Below, in pieces: positions 17,882 to 29,160 of a DNA stretch of 64,000 bases. Below the pieces are notes generated by a model. It was not told the DNA's origin, made no database searches, and worked only from the letters and a program-made list of their open reading frames with translations. The DNA is from Prorocentrum cordatum (taxonomy: Eukaryota; Sar; Dinophyceae; Prorocentrales; Prorocentraceae), in contig CAUYUJ010004347.1 of NCBI GenBank assembly GCA_963575745.1, forward strand, positions 72,001 through 136,000, in the 5' to 3' direction. Every line of letters starts with the position of its first letter. Positions within the stretch are counted from its first letter, which is position 1. Both the position numbers and the translations under genes were made by a program.

Positions 17882-18635
17882 AATTCTGGCCGTCCTGGGG
17901 CTCCGTCCGCCGCCGTCTTCGACACGCGTTGAAATCCTCCCGTGGCATTTTCTCTCTGCCGTGCGCACCATGGTCGAGGCGCCGTCCTTCCCTTGGCGTC
18001 CCGCCTATGGTTGAGTCCCCCCTCCGGGACTGCATTGCAATGTGGAGGGTGTTATCCAAGAGATCGAGGTGTCTGCCACCTTGCTTGCCGCGGCAGGCGA
18101 GACTGTGGACAGAAATCATTGTTACGTCATCTCCTCGTCCTCCTCCGCCTCCTCCTCATACTTCTCGTCCCAATGGATCGCATAAGGAGGGATCAAATTC
18201 TTGGTAGCAGATCTCCGATCCGAAGGTGGTATGAGATTTGCAGTCCCCGCGTTTGTTCTAGGTTTGTATCTGGGACCCGTAATCATGCCGCGGAGCTGTC
18301 AAACATGTATCCTGGAAAAAGAGCTGGCCCTGAGGAAAGGGGTTGGGACCTCTGGGACCGCCCATTGAACAACAACGCATCGTCAGATGTTTGAGATCGT
18401 AGGAGGAGCGAGTGAGTAGATAGCGAACAAGAGCACAGCCAAGACGCTGTAGAAGGGGCTATGGTTTTTTTTCGGCCGCTCCTCAGATCCAGGTCAACGG
18501 ACCTACCCGTGGCTCACCGTTGCCAGACAAACGCCCTCCGCTGCTTATTTGGCGTTCCCCACAGTAGCATGGTGTCTGTACCCTGGGCCGCAAATGAGGG
18601 AGAGAAAGGGAGGGAAACTAATCAGATCATATAGG
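17882..18635. other. No gene recognised
   Basis: Contains a short cctcctccgcctcctcc tract near 18140. Open frames up to 150 codons exist (17942-18394 plus) but lack recognisable motifs. Confidence 0.4.
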
Positions 18636-18837
18636 GAGGAGGAGGAGGAGGAGGAGGAGGAGGAGGAGGAGGGAGATATCGAGGAATGATGATGGGGAGG
18701 GTGAAGAGGAGGTGGAGGAGGAGGAGAAGGGGGAGGAGCAGCAGGACCAGAGACAGAATCAGGAGCAGGAGCAGGAGCAGCCGCAAGAGCAGAAGGAACA
18801 TGAGGAGGAGGAGGAGGAGGTGGAGGAGAAGGAGGAG
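18636..18837 (+). repeat. GGA-rich microsatellite
   Basis: Pure (gga)n at about 18636-18670, then imperfect gga/aga/gca triplets up to 18837. Confidence 0.9.
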
Positions 18838-19240
18838 TGAGAGGGGACTGACGCTCCGAGCGAGCGCTCCAGCGACCTTCCTGAGAAGGGGAGGGGAAGG
18901 CGGAGTCGCGAGGAGCGGGTGGTTCGGAAAAGGAAATCGTCGTCGGCGTCATCGTCGTCGTCGTCGCGCCCAGGCGGCGGCCGCGCCCGCGGCGGCCGCG
19001 CCCGCGGCCGCGCGCGCGGCCCGGCGGCGGCCGCCGCGGTTGGCTCGGTGGGCCCCGCGGTCGTGAGCGCCCGCCTCGCGCAGGCCGAGGCCCGGGTGGG
19101 GGAGCGGAAACGATGCGGATGCTCGGGGGCGGCCAAGGGGAGGAGGTAGGTCCGACTCCGCTCCGGGGGTCGGAGGTGGGGGGTTTCTCCGAAGGGCTTA
19201 GGCGACCCGTCCTCCATTCCTTCTCCTCCTAGATAGCTTC
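18838..19240. other. GC-rich stretch with GGCCGCG runs
   Basis: Includes a cgtcgt run at 18938-18965 and alternating gcggccgcgcccgcgg around 18975-19035. Potential peptides are Ala/Arg/Gly-rich on every frame; no gene can be supported. Confidence 0.4.
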
Positions 19241-20150
19241 TGTCGCACCCGGAGGCCAGCTGTTAGGGCGGACTGGGCGTTTCGCCTGAGGCTTCCTCAC
19301 CATTTGTGACCCTGAAGCTTAAACAGTGACAACAGTTACACAGATGGAGGGCGGGTGGTTTTCAAACTGTGGCTCTCGCCTTAGCGCCGCGTGCATTCGT
19401 TTTAAAAAATGGCAAAAGTTTCACGGATTGAGGGCGGGTGGTTTTCAAAATGTGGCTCTCGCTTCAGCGCCGCGCACCTTCTTTTGAAACAAGTGCAAGA
19501 GTTTCACGGATTGAGGGCGGGTCGTTTCCAATATGTGGTCCTCTCTTTAGTGCCGTGCACATTTGTTAACAAATCGCAAGGGTTTCATTGATGGAGTGCG
19601 GTTCCTTTCCAAAATGTGGCCCTCGCCTTAGCGCCGCGCATTTTTTGAAAAACGCAAGAGTTTCACGGATTGAGGGCAGGGCGTTTTCAAGATGTGGCGC
19701 TCTCTTTAGCGCCGTGCACACTCCTGTAAACAATTTGCAAGGGTTCCACGGATTGAAGGCGGTTCCTTTTCAAAATGTGATTTTCGCCTTAGCGCCGCGC
19801 ATTTTTTTATATGTGCAAGGGTTTCACGGGTTCCAGTGGTCAGCTCGCCAGAAATTGTGCTTTGGAAGGATTCAGGATTATGCGGGCGCAGCAGTGATGT
19901 TCATTCGCTGTGTTGAAGTCCCCCCAAAAACGTTATGGCACGATTCTGGACCGTCAAGGCGCAGCAGTCAGGTCGACACGTGGCGTTGGAATCCCGAGAA
20001 CAATGTTTTGGCACGCTTCATGATCTTCAAACTGGTGGCTTCTAACGATGCAGTTCCCTCAATGGAAATAAACCGTTGTAGGGGCCTATGAAGAGTGAGC
20101 TTGGAGGGATGGTTAAATCCATCATCGTTGATGGCTCTTGGGTTTCCACT
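19241..20150 (+). repeat. Dispersed repeat family DR1, copy C (longest)
   Basis: Six internal units start near 19421, 19504, 19585, 19663, 19745 and 19824 (spacing 78-83 bp), each with a ttcacgg-ttgagggcggg box, a ttttcaaaatgtgg box and a ccttagcgccgcgca box. The unique tail (19830-20150) contains two ttggcac/tggcacga boxes and ends gagggatggttaaatcc, then a ctcctc run. It is the best copy for defining the family. Confidence 0.85.
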
Positions 20151-20180
20151 GGTCCTCCTCCTCCTCCTCCTCCTCCTCGG
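20151..20180 (+). repeat. CTC microsatellite
   Basis: Tandem cctcct of about 28 bp, immediately 3' of DR1 copy C. Confidence 0.9.
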
Positions 20181-20459
20181 GTCGCCTACGGCCCCGGGGG
20201 AAACCGTGCAGTCTGGTTCTGGCGAGCAGGCAGGCGGGCGAGGTCCGAGGTGCTGGCTCGGCATGGTGTTTTGCCCTCTTTGGCAACCTCCGGGGGGGGG
20301 TCGTTTGCGGGCCCCGGGACGGTCAAAGGCTGATCCGGGGAGAACAAGTGCGCCAGATGGACCCCTGGCGGGGTCGGGGCGCTGATTTTGAGCATATCTG
20401 GTTTCATCTCTCCTTCTGGCCAGTTTACTAGGTTCCCAACCAGTGCAGACCCCTGGCCG

Positions 20460-20637
20460 CCTCCCAGATGGGGTCCGAGTAGATGGGGTCGGAGGATCGA
20501 TGTGGAGCACGATCTTCTCCCACGCCGACGGCGACGATGCATCGCCGACGTCGCCGATGCATCGCCGATGCATCGACGATGCACCGACGATGCAGCGCGA
20601 TCCCCCGACCCCATCTACTCCGACCCCATTCGGGAGG
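20460..20637. repeat. Foldback element 2 with GCATCG-rich loop
   Basis: Arms 20460-20499 and 20598-20637 are inverted copies, 36 of 40 matching (core gagtagatggggtcgg). The loop repeats gatgcatcgccgac-type words at roughly 12-bp spacing. A degraded relative of the loop occurs at 24170-24262. No coding content is expected. Confidence 0.85.
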
Positions 20638-21347
20638 CCTTTATCGGGGACGGTCAAGAGGGGGGTAATGACCAGGGGGGTCGGCGCAAGTCATGGGAGA
20701 CCCTTGTGTCTCCGCGTCGTTCTGTCTTGAGAGTGCGTTGGCGGCGATTGGCGTCTGGTAGTCAATGAGATAGCGCCGTTTTAGGGTCGATTAGCGCCGA
20801 GCTGGCGTGGATTAGCGTCGAATAGCGTCGGCTTGCACGAGCCAACAAGATGGCATAGGAGGCTCCAGTGAGTTGCCACCGAAGGGGGGGGTATCGTGGC
20901 CCGGGGCATGACATCGTCCCAGAGGTCATGGCCCCGGTTCTTACTCCAATGCGGCTCTTGGCCGCCCCTAGGCCGCGCACGTGCCTCGGGCCATGATTTA
21001 CGAACCTCCGTCTTGGACGCTGCCAGGATGCCCCGTGCCGCGCCGACAGGGCTCAGTTCGATCCGACCGACTCGATTCGATATGAAACCTCGCCGGTCCG
21101 ATCCGAATCGAGTCCGATATTCCGACCAGCCAATGCGGCACAATGCCTGCACGGTCCTGTTGTGCATCCTGTCGCGGCCGAGCCGATTCGAGTCCGACTC
21201 CGCGCCGATGCTGCCCGATGCGGCGCACGTTCTGACTCTAGCTGGCTCCCCGAGTCGATGCTGACTGATCCTGCGTTGGCGGCGCGCGCAGCAGGGTGGC
21301 GCGAAGGAGGTCCGAAGAGGGACATCTACTGATGCCGCTACCCTGAA
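20638..21347. other. No gene recognised; short degenerate repeats
   Basis: 20765-20835 repeats ttagcgccg/ttagcgtcg words, and 21055-21215 repeats gattcgagtccga words. The words gaggggggtaatgaccagggg (20657) and ccgcgcac.tgcc (20972) recur in order near 39652 and 39762, so part of this stretch is a dispersed repeat. Confidence 0.45.
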
Positions 21348-21499
21348 GTCGGGACTGTCCCTCTACAGGGGGGGTCTTCAAAGATAGTCCAGAGATAGTC
21401 TGGCGACGATTTTGGGAGTATTTTTTTGGACCATTTTGGGGTGTTTATTGGGTATTTTGATTTTCGTCCAAAATTCCCCCGTAGGGGGACAGGCCCGAC
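21348..21499. repeat. Foldback element 3
   Basis: Arms 21348-21371 and 21476-21499 pair at 21 of 24 positions (gtcggg-ctgtccc-ctac-gggg). The interior is AT-rich and T-run rich. Related right-arm sequences (gtagagggacacgaccgac near 39117; gtgggaggacacgcccaac near 40240) suggest further partial copies. Confidence 0.75.
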
Positions 21500-23440
21500 C
21501 TGACGCTAACCCCTCTCTGGTCGCAACGGCCGGCTTGGTTCGCATCGGCCTTCTGGTCAGAACGCAGCCTTGGAGCGGTCCAGGGAGTTGAGGTATGACG
21601 ACCTCCTTGCTTGCCCTGAGGGTGGCCCTCTAAGGGGGCGGGGGGCGTGCAGGACGGCTGTGGCTCCAGTCAAGGACACAACTGTACGATAACAAACTCT
21701 CCTGTTTTGGGTGCACCTAGCCCGGTTGAGCGTGCTTCAGTCGAGGGCTCTCCCTCTCGACACCCTGAGCCAAGGACACATACAGGACAAATCTAAGAGG
21801 GCGGGGGGGCGTGCAGGACGGCTGTGGCTCGGGGGGATTGCAATGCCCTTATCATGGACAGGTGTTGCCATCTTGAAACATGTCAAAGTAGCAATAAACA
21901 GGATCACAAAATTCGGCGATCATCAAGATATAAACATGGTATTCAAAGTACGCTGGCAATCCCATGCTAGTGCGCACGAATGCGCGCGGCGCGGGGAGAC
22001 GCTGCCAAGGAGCTGACATCCCGGCGCCAGCGCGTCGCGCGCGCGCGCTTTGCCATCTGAGCCCCCCCGGGGCTGGGCGAACATCTCGAGCCCCCCCACC
22101 CTTCCGTTCCCTTCCCTACCTTTTTCTTTCCCTTGTCATGCGTTTTTTTTGTTGTTCAGTTCCCCCCCCGTTCCTCCCACGAATTGTGGTTTCCCCCTTC
22201 CTGCCCTCCCGGGGCCCCCCCCCCCTGCGGGCCCCAGCCCACTCGCGCTGCCTTCGTAGGGGGGCGGCCAGTGGCGCCGGCGGCGCGCCGCTGCGCGCTT
22301 TCCCTGCGACCCCCGGCATTTCTTCGCCCGGGCGAGGGGTCGGGCGGGGAAGCGAGGGGGCGCAGGGCGGCTCTGGGAGGGCCCGCCTTGCATGGAGGCG
22401 AGCTCCCTCGGCCGGCGGCTGGACGTCGACGGCCAGGCGCCAGCGGCTGGTCGCTGGCGGCCGGGCGCCCCGGGGGCGCGGCAGCGCTCTGCAGTAGAGG
22501 CTTGTCCGCCGACTCAGAGCCGCCGCACCTGGAGGGTGTGCCACCAGCTAGGCCCGAAAGTTCTGTTGGGCGAGGGGCTCTATTTGCCCAGGCCGGGCCG
22601 GGGCTGAGCCGGAGCCGAGCCAGCAGGTCTGGGCCAGTGCTTGGCTGGGCGCCTCGCCGAGCTGGGCCCAGGTGGGGTCGGCCCAGGGCGGGCCTTGGAG
22701 CGAGCGGGCGCCGCAGGTAAATACTTCGGGCCAGCGAAGCCGAGCTGGGATTGGGCAAAGACGAGGTCGGGGCGCTGGGCCGGCGTGGAGTCGGCACTGG
22801 GTCTGGCGCCAGAAATGGCCCGGGGGCCGGAGCTGGGCCAGGGCGTCCATTCATCTTCTCCCCGTTGCTTCGTTTTTCTCGTGCGAGCGGCCGCCTTGGC
22901 ATCGCCCGCGCTGATATCGTTTCGGCATCGTCGAAGCTGTGCAAATTGAGCAGACCGACGCCGTCGACGCGCAAGACAGGCGTTCGAAGTGCCGAAGGCG
23001 AATCACGTTTGAAAGCGACGTGCGCGCTTGCTCTCCGTGCCCCCCGCGCAGCCTCATTATCCCAGCGCCTCTTGAGCTAGATTCGCACAGAACGTGCACA
23101 TGTTCCGCCTTCTTCATGCAACTCATTTCCATTGCCCCGCTAATTTAATTTTCTCGCAAATCGGAGGCTGTCCATGGGTAGGGACATTTACCGGGGAAGG
23201 AGCAGGTGCGATGCTAATGGCGATGCGTGGTCGTCTCCATGCGGCGCGCACAAGTTAGCGACATGACAGTTGCGCCGACATTCGCGCGTCAGCTGCCCGC
23301 CCGAGGTCGTGCATAAGCGCCCTCTTCTCCACGCGGTGTGCCGCACTGGCGGGCCGCGTACGTCGAGGCGTACAAACGCTGTGTGATTTCGCGTCCCGCT
23401 CCGTTTCGTCGCTCAAGTGGGTTGCGCTTGGCGTAGGGGG
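21500..23440. other. GC-rich region without recognised genes
   Basis: 21622-21660 and 21797-21835 share gggcggggggcgtgcaggac and ctgtggctc, a short direct repeat. 22150-22850 is very GC-rich with many gggcc words; overlapping long frames on both strands are Pro/Gly/Arg/Ala-rich and not convincing. Confidence 0.4.
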
Positions 23441-24169
23441 GTTCTTAGAAGGCGGGGTGTTTCTTAGAAGGCGTGGGGCCTTTTGGACGCCCTCCGCTTG
23501 GAAACCGCCAAAACGAGGCCGATGCCCTATAGGCCTCCCGTTTCGTCTTTGTGTGCCTCTTCCGGTGGGCCCTCCTCGCCACGGCCGGACCCGCCTTGGA
23601 GTCCTCAGCAGAACGCACCCCAGGAGAGGCCCAGGGACAGCAGGATCCGCATTCGGTCAGGAGGCTCGGCCCAGCGTGTCGCTTCGCCGGTCCTGGCCCA
23701 CCGTCCCGAGCGGTTGCCAGCCTCCCGCCCCGCGGAGCGGAGCGGCACGCTACGGTAGGTTCGCGCTGCCTTGACGCGGCGGCGACCCCAGGGCGGGCGT
23801 TCCTGGTTCAACGCCGCCAGTGGCCCAGAGTCGGCCGATGGCGAGCGATCTGCGCAGTCGGAGCCGCGATCGTGCAAGGTGGAAGGATCCACGCGGAGTC
23901 AGAAGCCAGCGCCCGCGACATCCGGCGTGAACCAGCCCTGGCTGCCTGCAGACCACAGCGTGTCGCAGGGGCCGCCGCCGCGACACGCTGCGAGCAAAAG
24001 ACAGCTCGAGGCCGCCTGCCGCTTCACGATCGGGGCGGAGGGCGCCGGCACGTGCCCAGAGGGCTCGGAGCCCCTCGACGAGCTCGAGTGCAGGACCCCT
24101 CCCCCTCCCCCTACTTCCCCTGCCCCCCCCCTCCTCCTTTGCCTCCTCCTCTTCTTCCTCCTCCTCCGA
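23441..24169. other. Possible exon-like GC-rich sequence, no family recognised
   Basis: Open frames on plus (23551-24669 and 23771-24364) include a segment around 23990-24090 with more balanced composition, but no motif identifies it. Ends in a ctcctcc pyrimidine tract (24110-24165). Confidence 0.3.
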
Positions 24170-24262
24170 TGTGGAGAACGATTTTCTTCAAGGCGGTGGC
24201 GCCGATGCATCGCCAACGTCGCCAGTGCATCGCCAATGCATGGCAGATGCATCGCCATCCGC
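24170..24262 (+). repeat. Degraded relative of the foldback element 2 loop
   Basis: gtggagaacgatttt, then gatgcatcgccaacgtcgcc and further gcatcgcc words, aligned with 20501-20595 (gtggagcacgatctt, gatgcatcgccgacgtcgcc). No inverted arms are visible here. Confidence 0.65.
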
Positions 24263-25389
24263 CGAAACCCTCTGGGGAGGCCTCTGAGGACCTGCGCGCG
24301 TGCCTGGAAGCCAGGGGTGTCGCATGGTGTGGCTGCGCCTTGGCCAGAGCTGGATACTCCCTGAGGTCGTGCCGTGGCCATACGGTTTCGCACTGGGTGG
24401 TTTCGGTTTCGGACCCCCCGGGGCCGTCGCAGATCGTTCTGGTGCGGAGGATGCTGCACACAAATGGGGTTTATGGGGCTATGGTCGTGATTAATTGGCC
24501 ACCTTGCATGTTATGCAAGCGTTCGGCCCTCTCGGGATGTTGCGTCTGTGAGTTCAACTATTCATTTATGTTTCCAGTTTCCTGGCGGAAACCTGCGGGG
24601 GGGACGTCCTCTTGTCCAGACGCCTGCTCCGTTCTGCGGTATCCGGTATCCAGGTGTCGCCGAAATTAGCATCGGGTGTGGCTTCGGGCAGCCTCGGAAT
24701 TGTTCAGGTAGCCTCGGAATTGCCCTGGCTACCCTCGGATATTTTCGGGTGGCCTCGGTAATGACGCGGATTCACCGGTCATGACGCGGATGACCCGGTC
24801 ACGGGGGCATATACGGCCCCCCGTAGATTCAACAGAACAGAACGTCGCCATGAAGAATCGGTGTCCTGGAGATTGTTCTCAGTTTTCTGGGGCCTGAGTC
24901 CCCTTTGGGCCCCAGGGCCGTCAAACAAAACAAACATATTCGGGATGAAACGCTGGTCCCGGGGAAGCACTCCGAGGACCAGAATTCGTATCCACTATAG
25001 CCCGTTCCTGAATGCCAAAAGGACGATGCCGTACCGCTTTGGCGGCTCGCTGGGCGTCCCCTTTGAGGACTCAGTGCTGCTATTAACGAGCCCGGGAGGT
25101 TGTGGGAAGGGAGGCATGAGCTCAGTTCTCGTGGCAGAGTTGTTGATGCCCTTCCTTGCGCCAAGTAGGACAGGCGGCGGAAGGCGGCAGCACGCGGCTT
25201 CAGGAGGCACGGACGGCCTTCGGAGTCCCCAAGATGTAACCCAGGACGATCCCGGATTGCCTTCAAGACGCCTCCAGACAGGCCAGGATGTTGCCAGGAT
25301 GACCCAAGATGGCCTCGATGTTGCGTTGCCCCAGACGGCATCAAGACAGCTCAGGAAGCGCCCAATATAGTTTCGATAGCACCTCCAGG
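24263..25389. other. No gene recognised
   Basis: 24690-24790 holds short repeats built on gcctcggaatt and atgacgcggat. 25215-25370 has repeated caagatg/ccaggatg words. Open frames up to 171 codons are unassigned. Confidence 0.4.
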
Positions 25390-25426
25390 ACCGTAGTCAT
25401 TTTGGCGCACGCCGTTTTGGCTCAGG
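25390..25426 (+). other. Decayed double DinoSL relic
   Basis: 25390-25411 is the 22-nt dinoflagellate spliced leader with changes (starts accgtag, then tcattttggcgcacg). 25412-25426 is a second, shortened leader lacking the first seven bases (ccgttttggctcagg). This is the arrangement expected when an mRNA already carrying a relic leader is trans-spliced again at the AG inside the leader, reverse transcribed and re-inserted. It marks the downstream sequence as a retroposed cDNA. Confidence 0.8.
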
Positions 25427-26301
25427 GTGTTTGCGCACAAACTATCCTCAACAAACACTTTTACAAATGGTGTATATCACGGCGAGCGTGCATGGTCGGC
25501 GTGGCTTTCCGGTGTCTTATGGACTGTCTTCAGTGTTGGTGTGCGGAGGGGAGTGCGACACCGACCCGCCGTTCTTCACCCAAGAGCCTGGCTCAAGGCC
25601 GTCTGCTGTGCCCGCGCAGAACCCGCTCTCGCGAGCGCCATCTGCTGGCGCTCCCCCCTGTGCGGGTGTCGCGGTCCCGTCCCGCCGTTTTAGCCAAGGA
25701 GGGTCGGTACGGGGAAGCCAGGACATGTCTACATACAGTAGCATGTGAAGCGAGGTCGCGGCGTCGACGAGCTGCTCAGGAACACGACGGATCCTGAGAA
25801 GAGCAGCGATGCGTGGCGGCGCAAGGTGCGCGATGAGATCGAAGAGACCCAGAGGCTCGGGGTGAAGAAGCTGCTTATACAAAGGGCGGTCTCGGACCCC
25901 CCCAGAAACACCCCCGGGAGGCGGAGCAGCGTTGTCTTTTACGGAAAACCTCAGGACAACGACGCCGCAGCAACGCAAATGTTTTTCGATAATCTGTTGC
26001 GTGATGGGCAGTTTCTCATCGCCGAGTGTTACGACCACAATGAGAAGCCCCAGGGCAACGCCATGCTGCGCGCCTGGGCGAGGACAACATGTTGTTGGAT
26101 TTTGCCGACGGCGCCATTCAGGGCGAGTGCCTCGCTGTCACCCAAACGTATTACGACCCGTGCGCCAAAAAACATGTCGTCCCGATGGTCAGGGCGGCTT
26201 GCCACTTGTGCCACGGGTGGGGCCCCGTCAGGGACAAGAAGGTGGCCCACTTGAAGACGCACAGGCTGACCGCGTCCGGCGAGGCGCAGCGCGGGGATTA
26301 G
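25427..26301 (+). pseudogene. Retroposed unidentified protein-coding sequence
   Basis: Downstream of the double leader, a frame beginning in-frame at 25745 (GTG, no ATG) reads VKRGRGVDELLRNTTD, DAWRRKVRDEIEETQRLGVK and VVFYGKPQDNDAAATQMFFD up to about 26075. A shift of one frame then continues GEDNMLLDFADGAIQGE, TQTYYDPCAKKHVVPM and ACHLCHGWGPVRDKK, ending at the TAG at 26299. The C-terminal CHLCH and a preceding Cys in DPCAKK could bind metal. Charged, balanced composition distinguishes it from chance GC-rich frames. About 300 bp lies between leader and frame; whether that is 5' UTR or decayed coding sequence cannot be told. I do not recognise the family. Confidence 0.55.
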
Positions 26302-27500
26302 GATTCTCAGGGGCTCCATGCAAGTTGTTGCACAGGAGGCTACTAAGGTTACTTTGGCTGGTCGCGCAGAGGAGGCCGAGAACGCCAAAGGCGATGCCAG
26401 GCCGCGTTCGCCGCGTTCCGCGCGGCCTCGCCTGCCGCCTCCCCGCTTCCACCGCTGTCACTTGACCGCTACAGCTGCTGACCCCATGTTTGGAGGTCGG
26501 GTTTTTTGTTGGCGAATCCAACACAGAAGTCAGTATCACAATTGCGTATTGGAACAAATGTTGCACGCCATCGCCTGAATTGCGATCGGGCCGTGGATGC
26601 AGGTCAGGGCGACGTTGTCGCATGGGGAAGCAAGCAACAACCTGGTATTGCAAACGGTAAGGATGGTACATCATGCGGCACATGTTGTTTGACCCATGTG
26701 TTCGCGTTCTACGTTGAGGACCTTAGCCCCGGCTCCCGAGCCACCCGCTTGAGGGTTCAGACCAGGGTCTGGATGCGCATATGTCGGCGTTGCGGGCACC
26801 GTGGTGGGGGGTAGCAGGCCGTCGCCGCCTGTGGGTTGTCTGGCCGCAGTAGTGGATACAGACACTTCTTTTGCGTTTTCCCTTCGTCTTTATCCTTATC
26901 CACTGCTGGCTGCTTTGGTGGGGCCGTCTGTGAGAAATCGTGCTCTGGTTCGTTGGGCGGCCTCCCAGATGGTCCGCGGCGTCGCGGGCGCGGGGCAGAT
27001 GAGATCGCGGCACATCCATGGCAACAAGAGGCCGCTCGAAGGTTCTGCCGAGGTCGCCAGGCTCGGCGACTCTGAACAGCGGCGGTCGTGGTGCACTCAG
27101 GCATGCCACCCCGTTTCTGGGGACCTCCGTATAGAATGTGGACGATGGGGCTCCTGCTCGGCCACGTCTTGCTGTCCCTGTGGCCTAAATGCTCCGGTCG
27201 CTTCGCGCATCCATACCGCGGAGGCAATCAGTCCCGCTGCTCGAGAAGTTACCAAGAAAAACCCCCGCCAGCGCTGAGCATGGTCATCGATTGCCGGCGC
27301 GCCGTGACCTTCCCGCCAGACGTCGCAGAAGAAACCGCCCGAAGCGGCGCGGGGGGGGGGGGGCGGCGCGGGCGTTCTGCCGGGGTCGCGCCGCCGCGCG
27401 GTGGAACTGAGCGGTTGCTGATTCTGGCCAGCCTGGGGCCTCCTAGCCCCGGCTGTTTACCGACGTAGTTGGGGAGCGGGACTCCCTATATCTACCCGCG
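26302..27500. other. No gene recognised
   Basis: Mixed-composition sequence with open frames on both strands below 160 codons and no recognisable motif. A run of 14 G lies near 27348-27364. Confidence 0.4.
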
Positions 27501-28530
27501 CATCCTTTCCAATCGTTCCATCCTTGGCCACTTTCGCTGGCGGCGCCCCGCGCGCGAAGTGCCGACGTGGCCTTCCAAGACCCTTGCGTGCTTATCCTGC
27601 GCCCGCGTCATACAGGATGATTGTAGTGGGCGACGGCGACATTCTCGGAGAGGGCGCGTGGAACGCAGCTTCCAGAGCGGCAGCGGAGGGGCGACAACGA
27701 CGCCGGGCTGATGGGGAGCGCGGCGAAATCTGCAGGCGAGTCGCCCCGCCGCCGCCGCCGTCAGCTGTCAGCGCGAGGTCGGCGCCAGAGCGTTGCCGAT
27801 CAACTTCGCCACCGCGCGCGCGATCGCCGCGGGGCTGGCCCGCGCAAGCTGGAGGGGGCGCGAGGCTGCGATCGGGGATCCGGCGGTCACGATGGCGCGC
27901 GCGGTGATGCAATGAGGAATGCGAGGTCGAGGTCCCAGGCGGCGGCGCAGGTCCAGTTCGTGGAGTCGGTCGGCGCCGACATTTTGCCCCAGGGGCCAAC
28001 GCGCGCGAGTTTCTACAGTCGAGGCCATCGCAGAAGCGGAGCCCTGGTGCTTCCCGAAGCAAGGGCTCGGGAAGATGTCGAAGTTCTTGGAAGCGCGCGG
28101 GGGCCCAGGCTTGCCGCGTGGAGGTCCGCGTCGCGGCCTGCCAAGCCGCCGCGCGCTGGGGCTGGCTCGCGAGCGCCAGGCCCAAGCGGCGCGAGGGGGG
28201 GGCTCTGGGCGCTTGCCGACACGATCGGCGCCTTGAAAGATGGCGACCTGCTTCGAGTCTGCCACAGCGGATGGATGGCGGGGCGCCGCCCGCCATCTGG
28301 AAGCCGCCCCCCCCGCGGACGCTGTCTCGGGCAAGCGTCTGATGCTCGAGCTGGCGGCAATGGTCGAGGCGCGGGGGCCGTAGCTGGTGGGCGCCTTTCT
28401 TCGCGCCGCGCAGCGAGGCTAGGGGCCCGGCGCGGATTGTCGCCGGGAGCTCGAGTCGCCGATCCTGAGGCCGCCCAGACACCCAGGCCATCGCGCACGA
28501 GGTCCGACACCGCCCGCTGGGCCCTAGTCA
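27501..28530. other. GC-rich region, possibly decayed coding sequence
   Basis: Several overlapping frames are open on both strands, the longest being 299 codons on minus (27592-28491). Short stretches with plausible composition (for example FATARAIAAGLARAS at about 27800-27845 and VQFVESVGADILPQG at about 27951-27995, both plus) hint at an old protein-coding origin in shifting frames, but no family can be assigned. Confidence 0.3.
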
Positions 28531-29160
28531 AGCAGTGGCGAAGCGTCCCCGCGAAGGCCCCAGAAACAACCGCAACGGCCCAGGAGAGCCGCAGGACGGC
28601 CTCAAGAGGGCCCCAAAATGGGCCAAGAGGGTCCCGAAGATCCCCGGACGGCCCACGAGGGCTGCGAGTCGTCGAGAGATCTCTCCAAGACGCTCCAGAT
28701 TGCCTCCCGGCGGTCCTACAGGCCCCCAAGGCGGCCCAAGAAATCGCCTGGAGACGTCCCAAGAGGCTTTCCAGAAGCCAGAAGCGTTTCATTTCGATGG
28801 ACAACAACACATTTCAAGCACGTTCGCCTTTTCGGCTTGCACGAGGCCCGCAACAGCCCAAGAAGCCTTCCAGATCAATCCAATACGACCCAAAAAGGCT
28901 CTTGAAAGGACTCCAAGACAATCCAAATGGGCGCCAAGAGGCCCCAGAAGCCACCAAACCGACCCAGGACGGCCCCAGAACGGCTCCCCAAAAGTCCCCA
29001 AATGGGTCCTACAAGGCTCCCCCGACGGCTCCAGAGCGCGAATTACGACTCGCGAAGAGATCGTTCCCAGACGCCCGCCATTGCCTCCAGCTGACCCCTG
29101 AGGCCCCCTAGACGCCCCCGCACGCCACCAGGACGCGTCCCAAGAGGCCCGGCAGAACCA
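28531..29160 (+). repeat. CCAAGA(C/G)GGCC-type minisatellite, block 1
   Basis: Degenerate 11-12-bp words such as ccaagaggcc, ccaaaacggcc and ccagacggcc recur throughout. Open frames with Gly-Pro-Arg or Lys-Pro-Pro-Gln repeats on plus and Gly-Leu-Leu-Gly repeats on minus come from this period. Confidence 0.75.

Noticed and set aside
21448-21475. ccattttgg inside foldback element 3 as a leader relic
   Set aside because: Only nine bases match, and the rest of the leader is absent.
25675-25700. A third leader-like word (ccgttttagccaagg)
   Set aside because: Too many differences from DinoSL and no adjacent second copy; probably chance.
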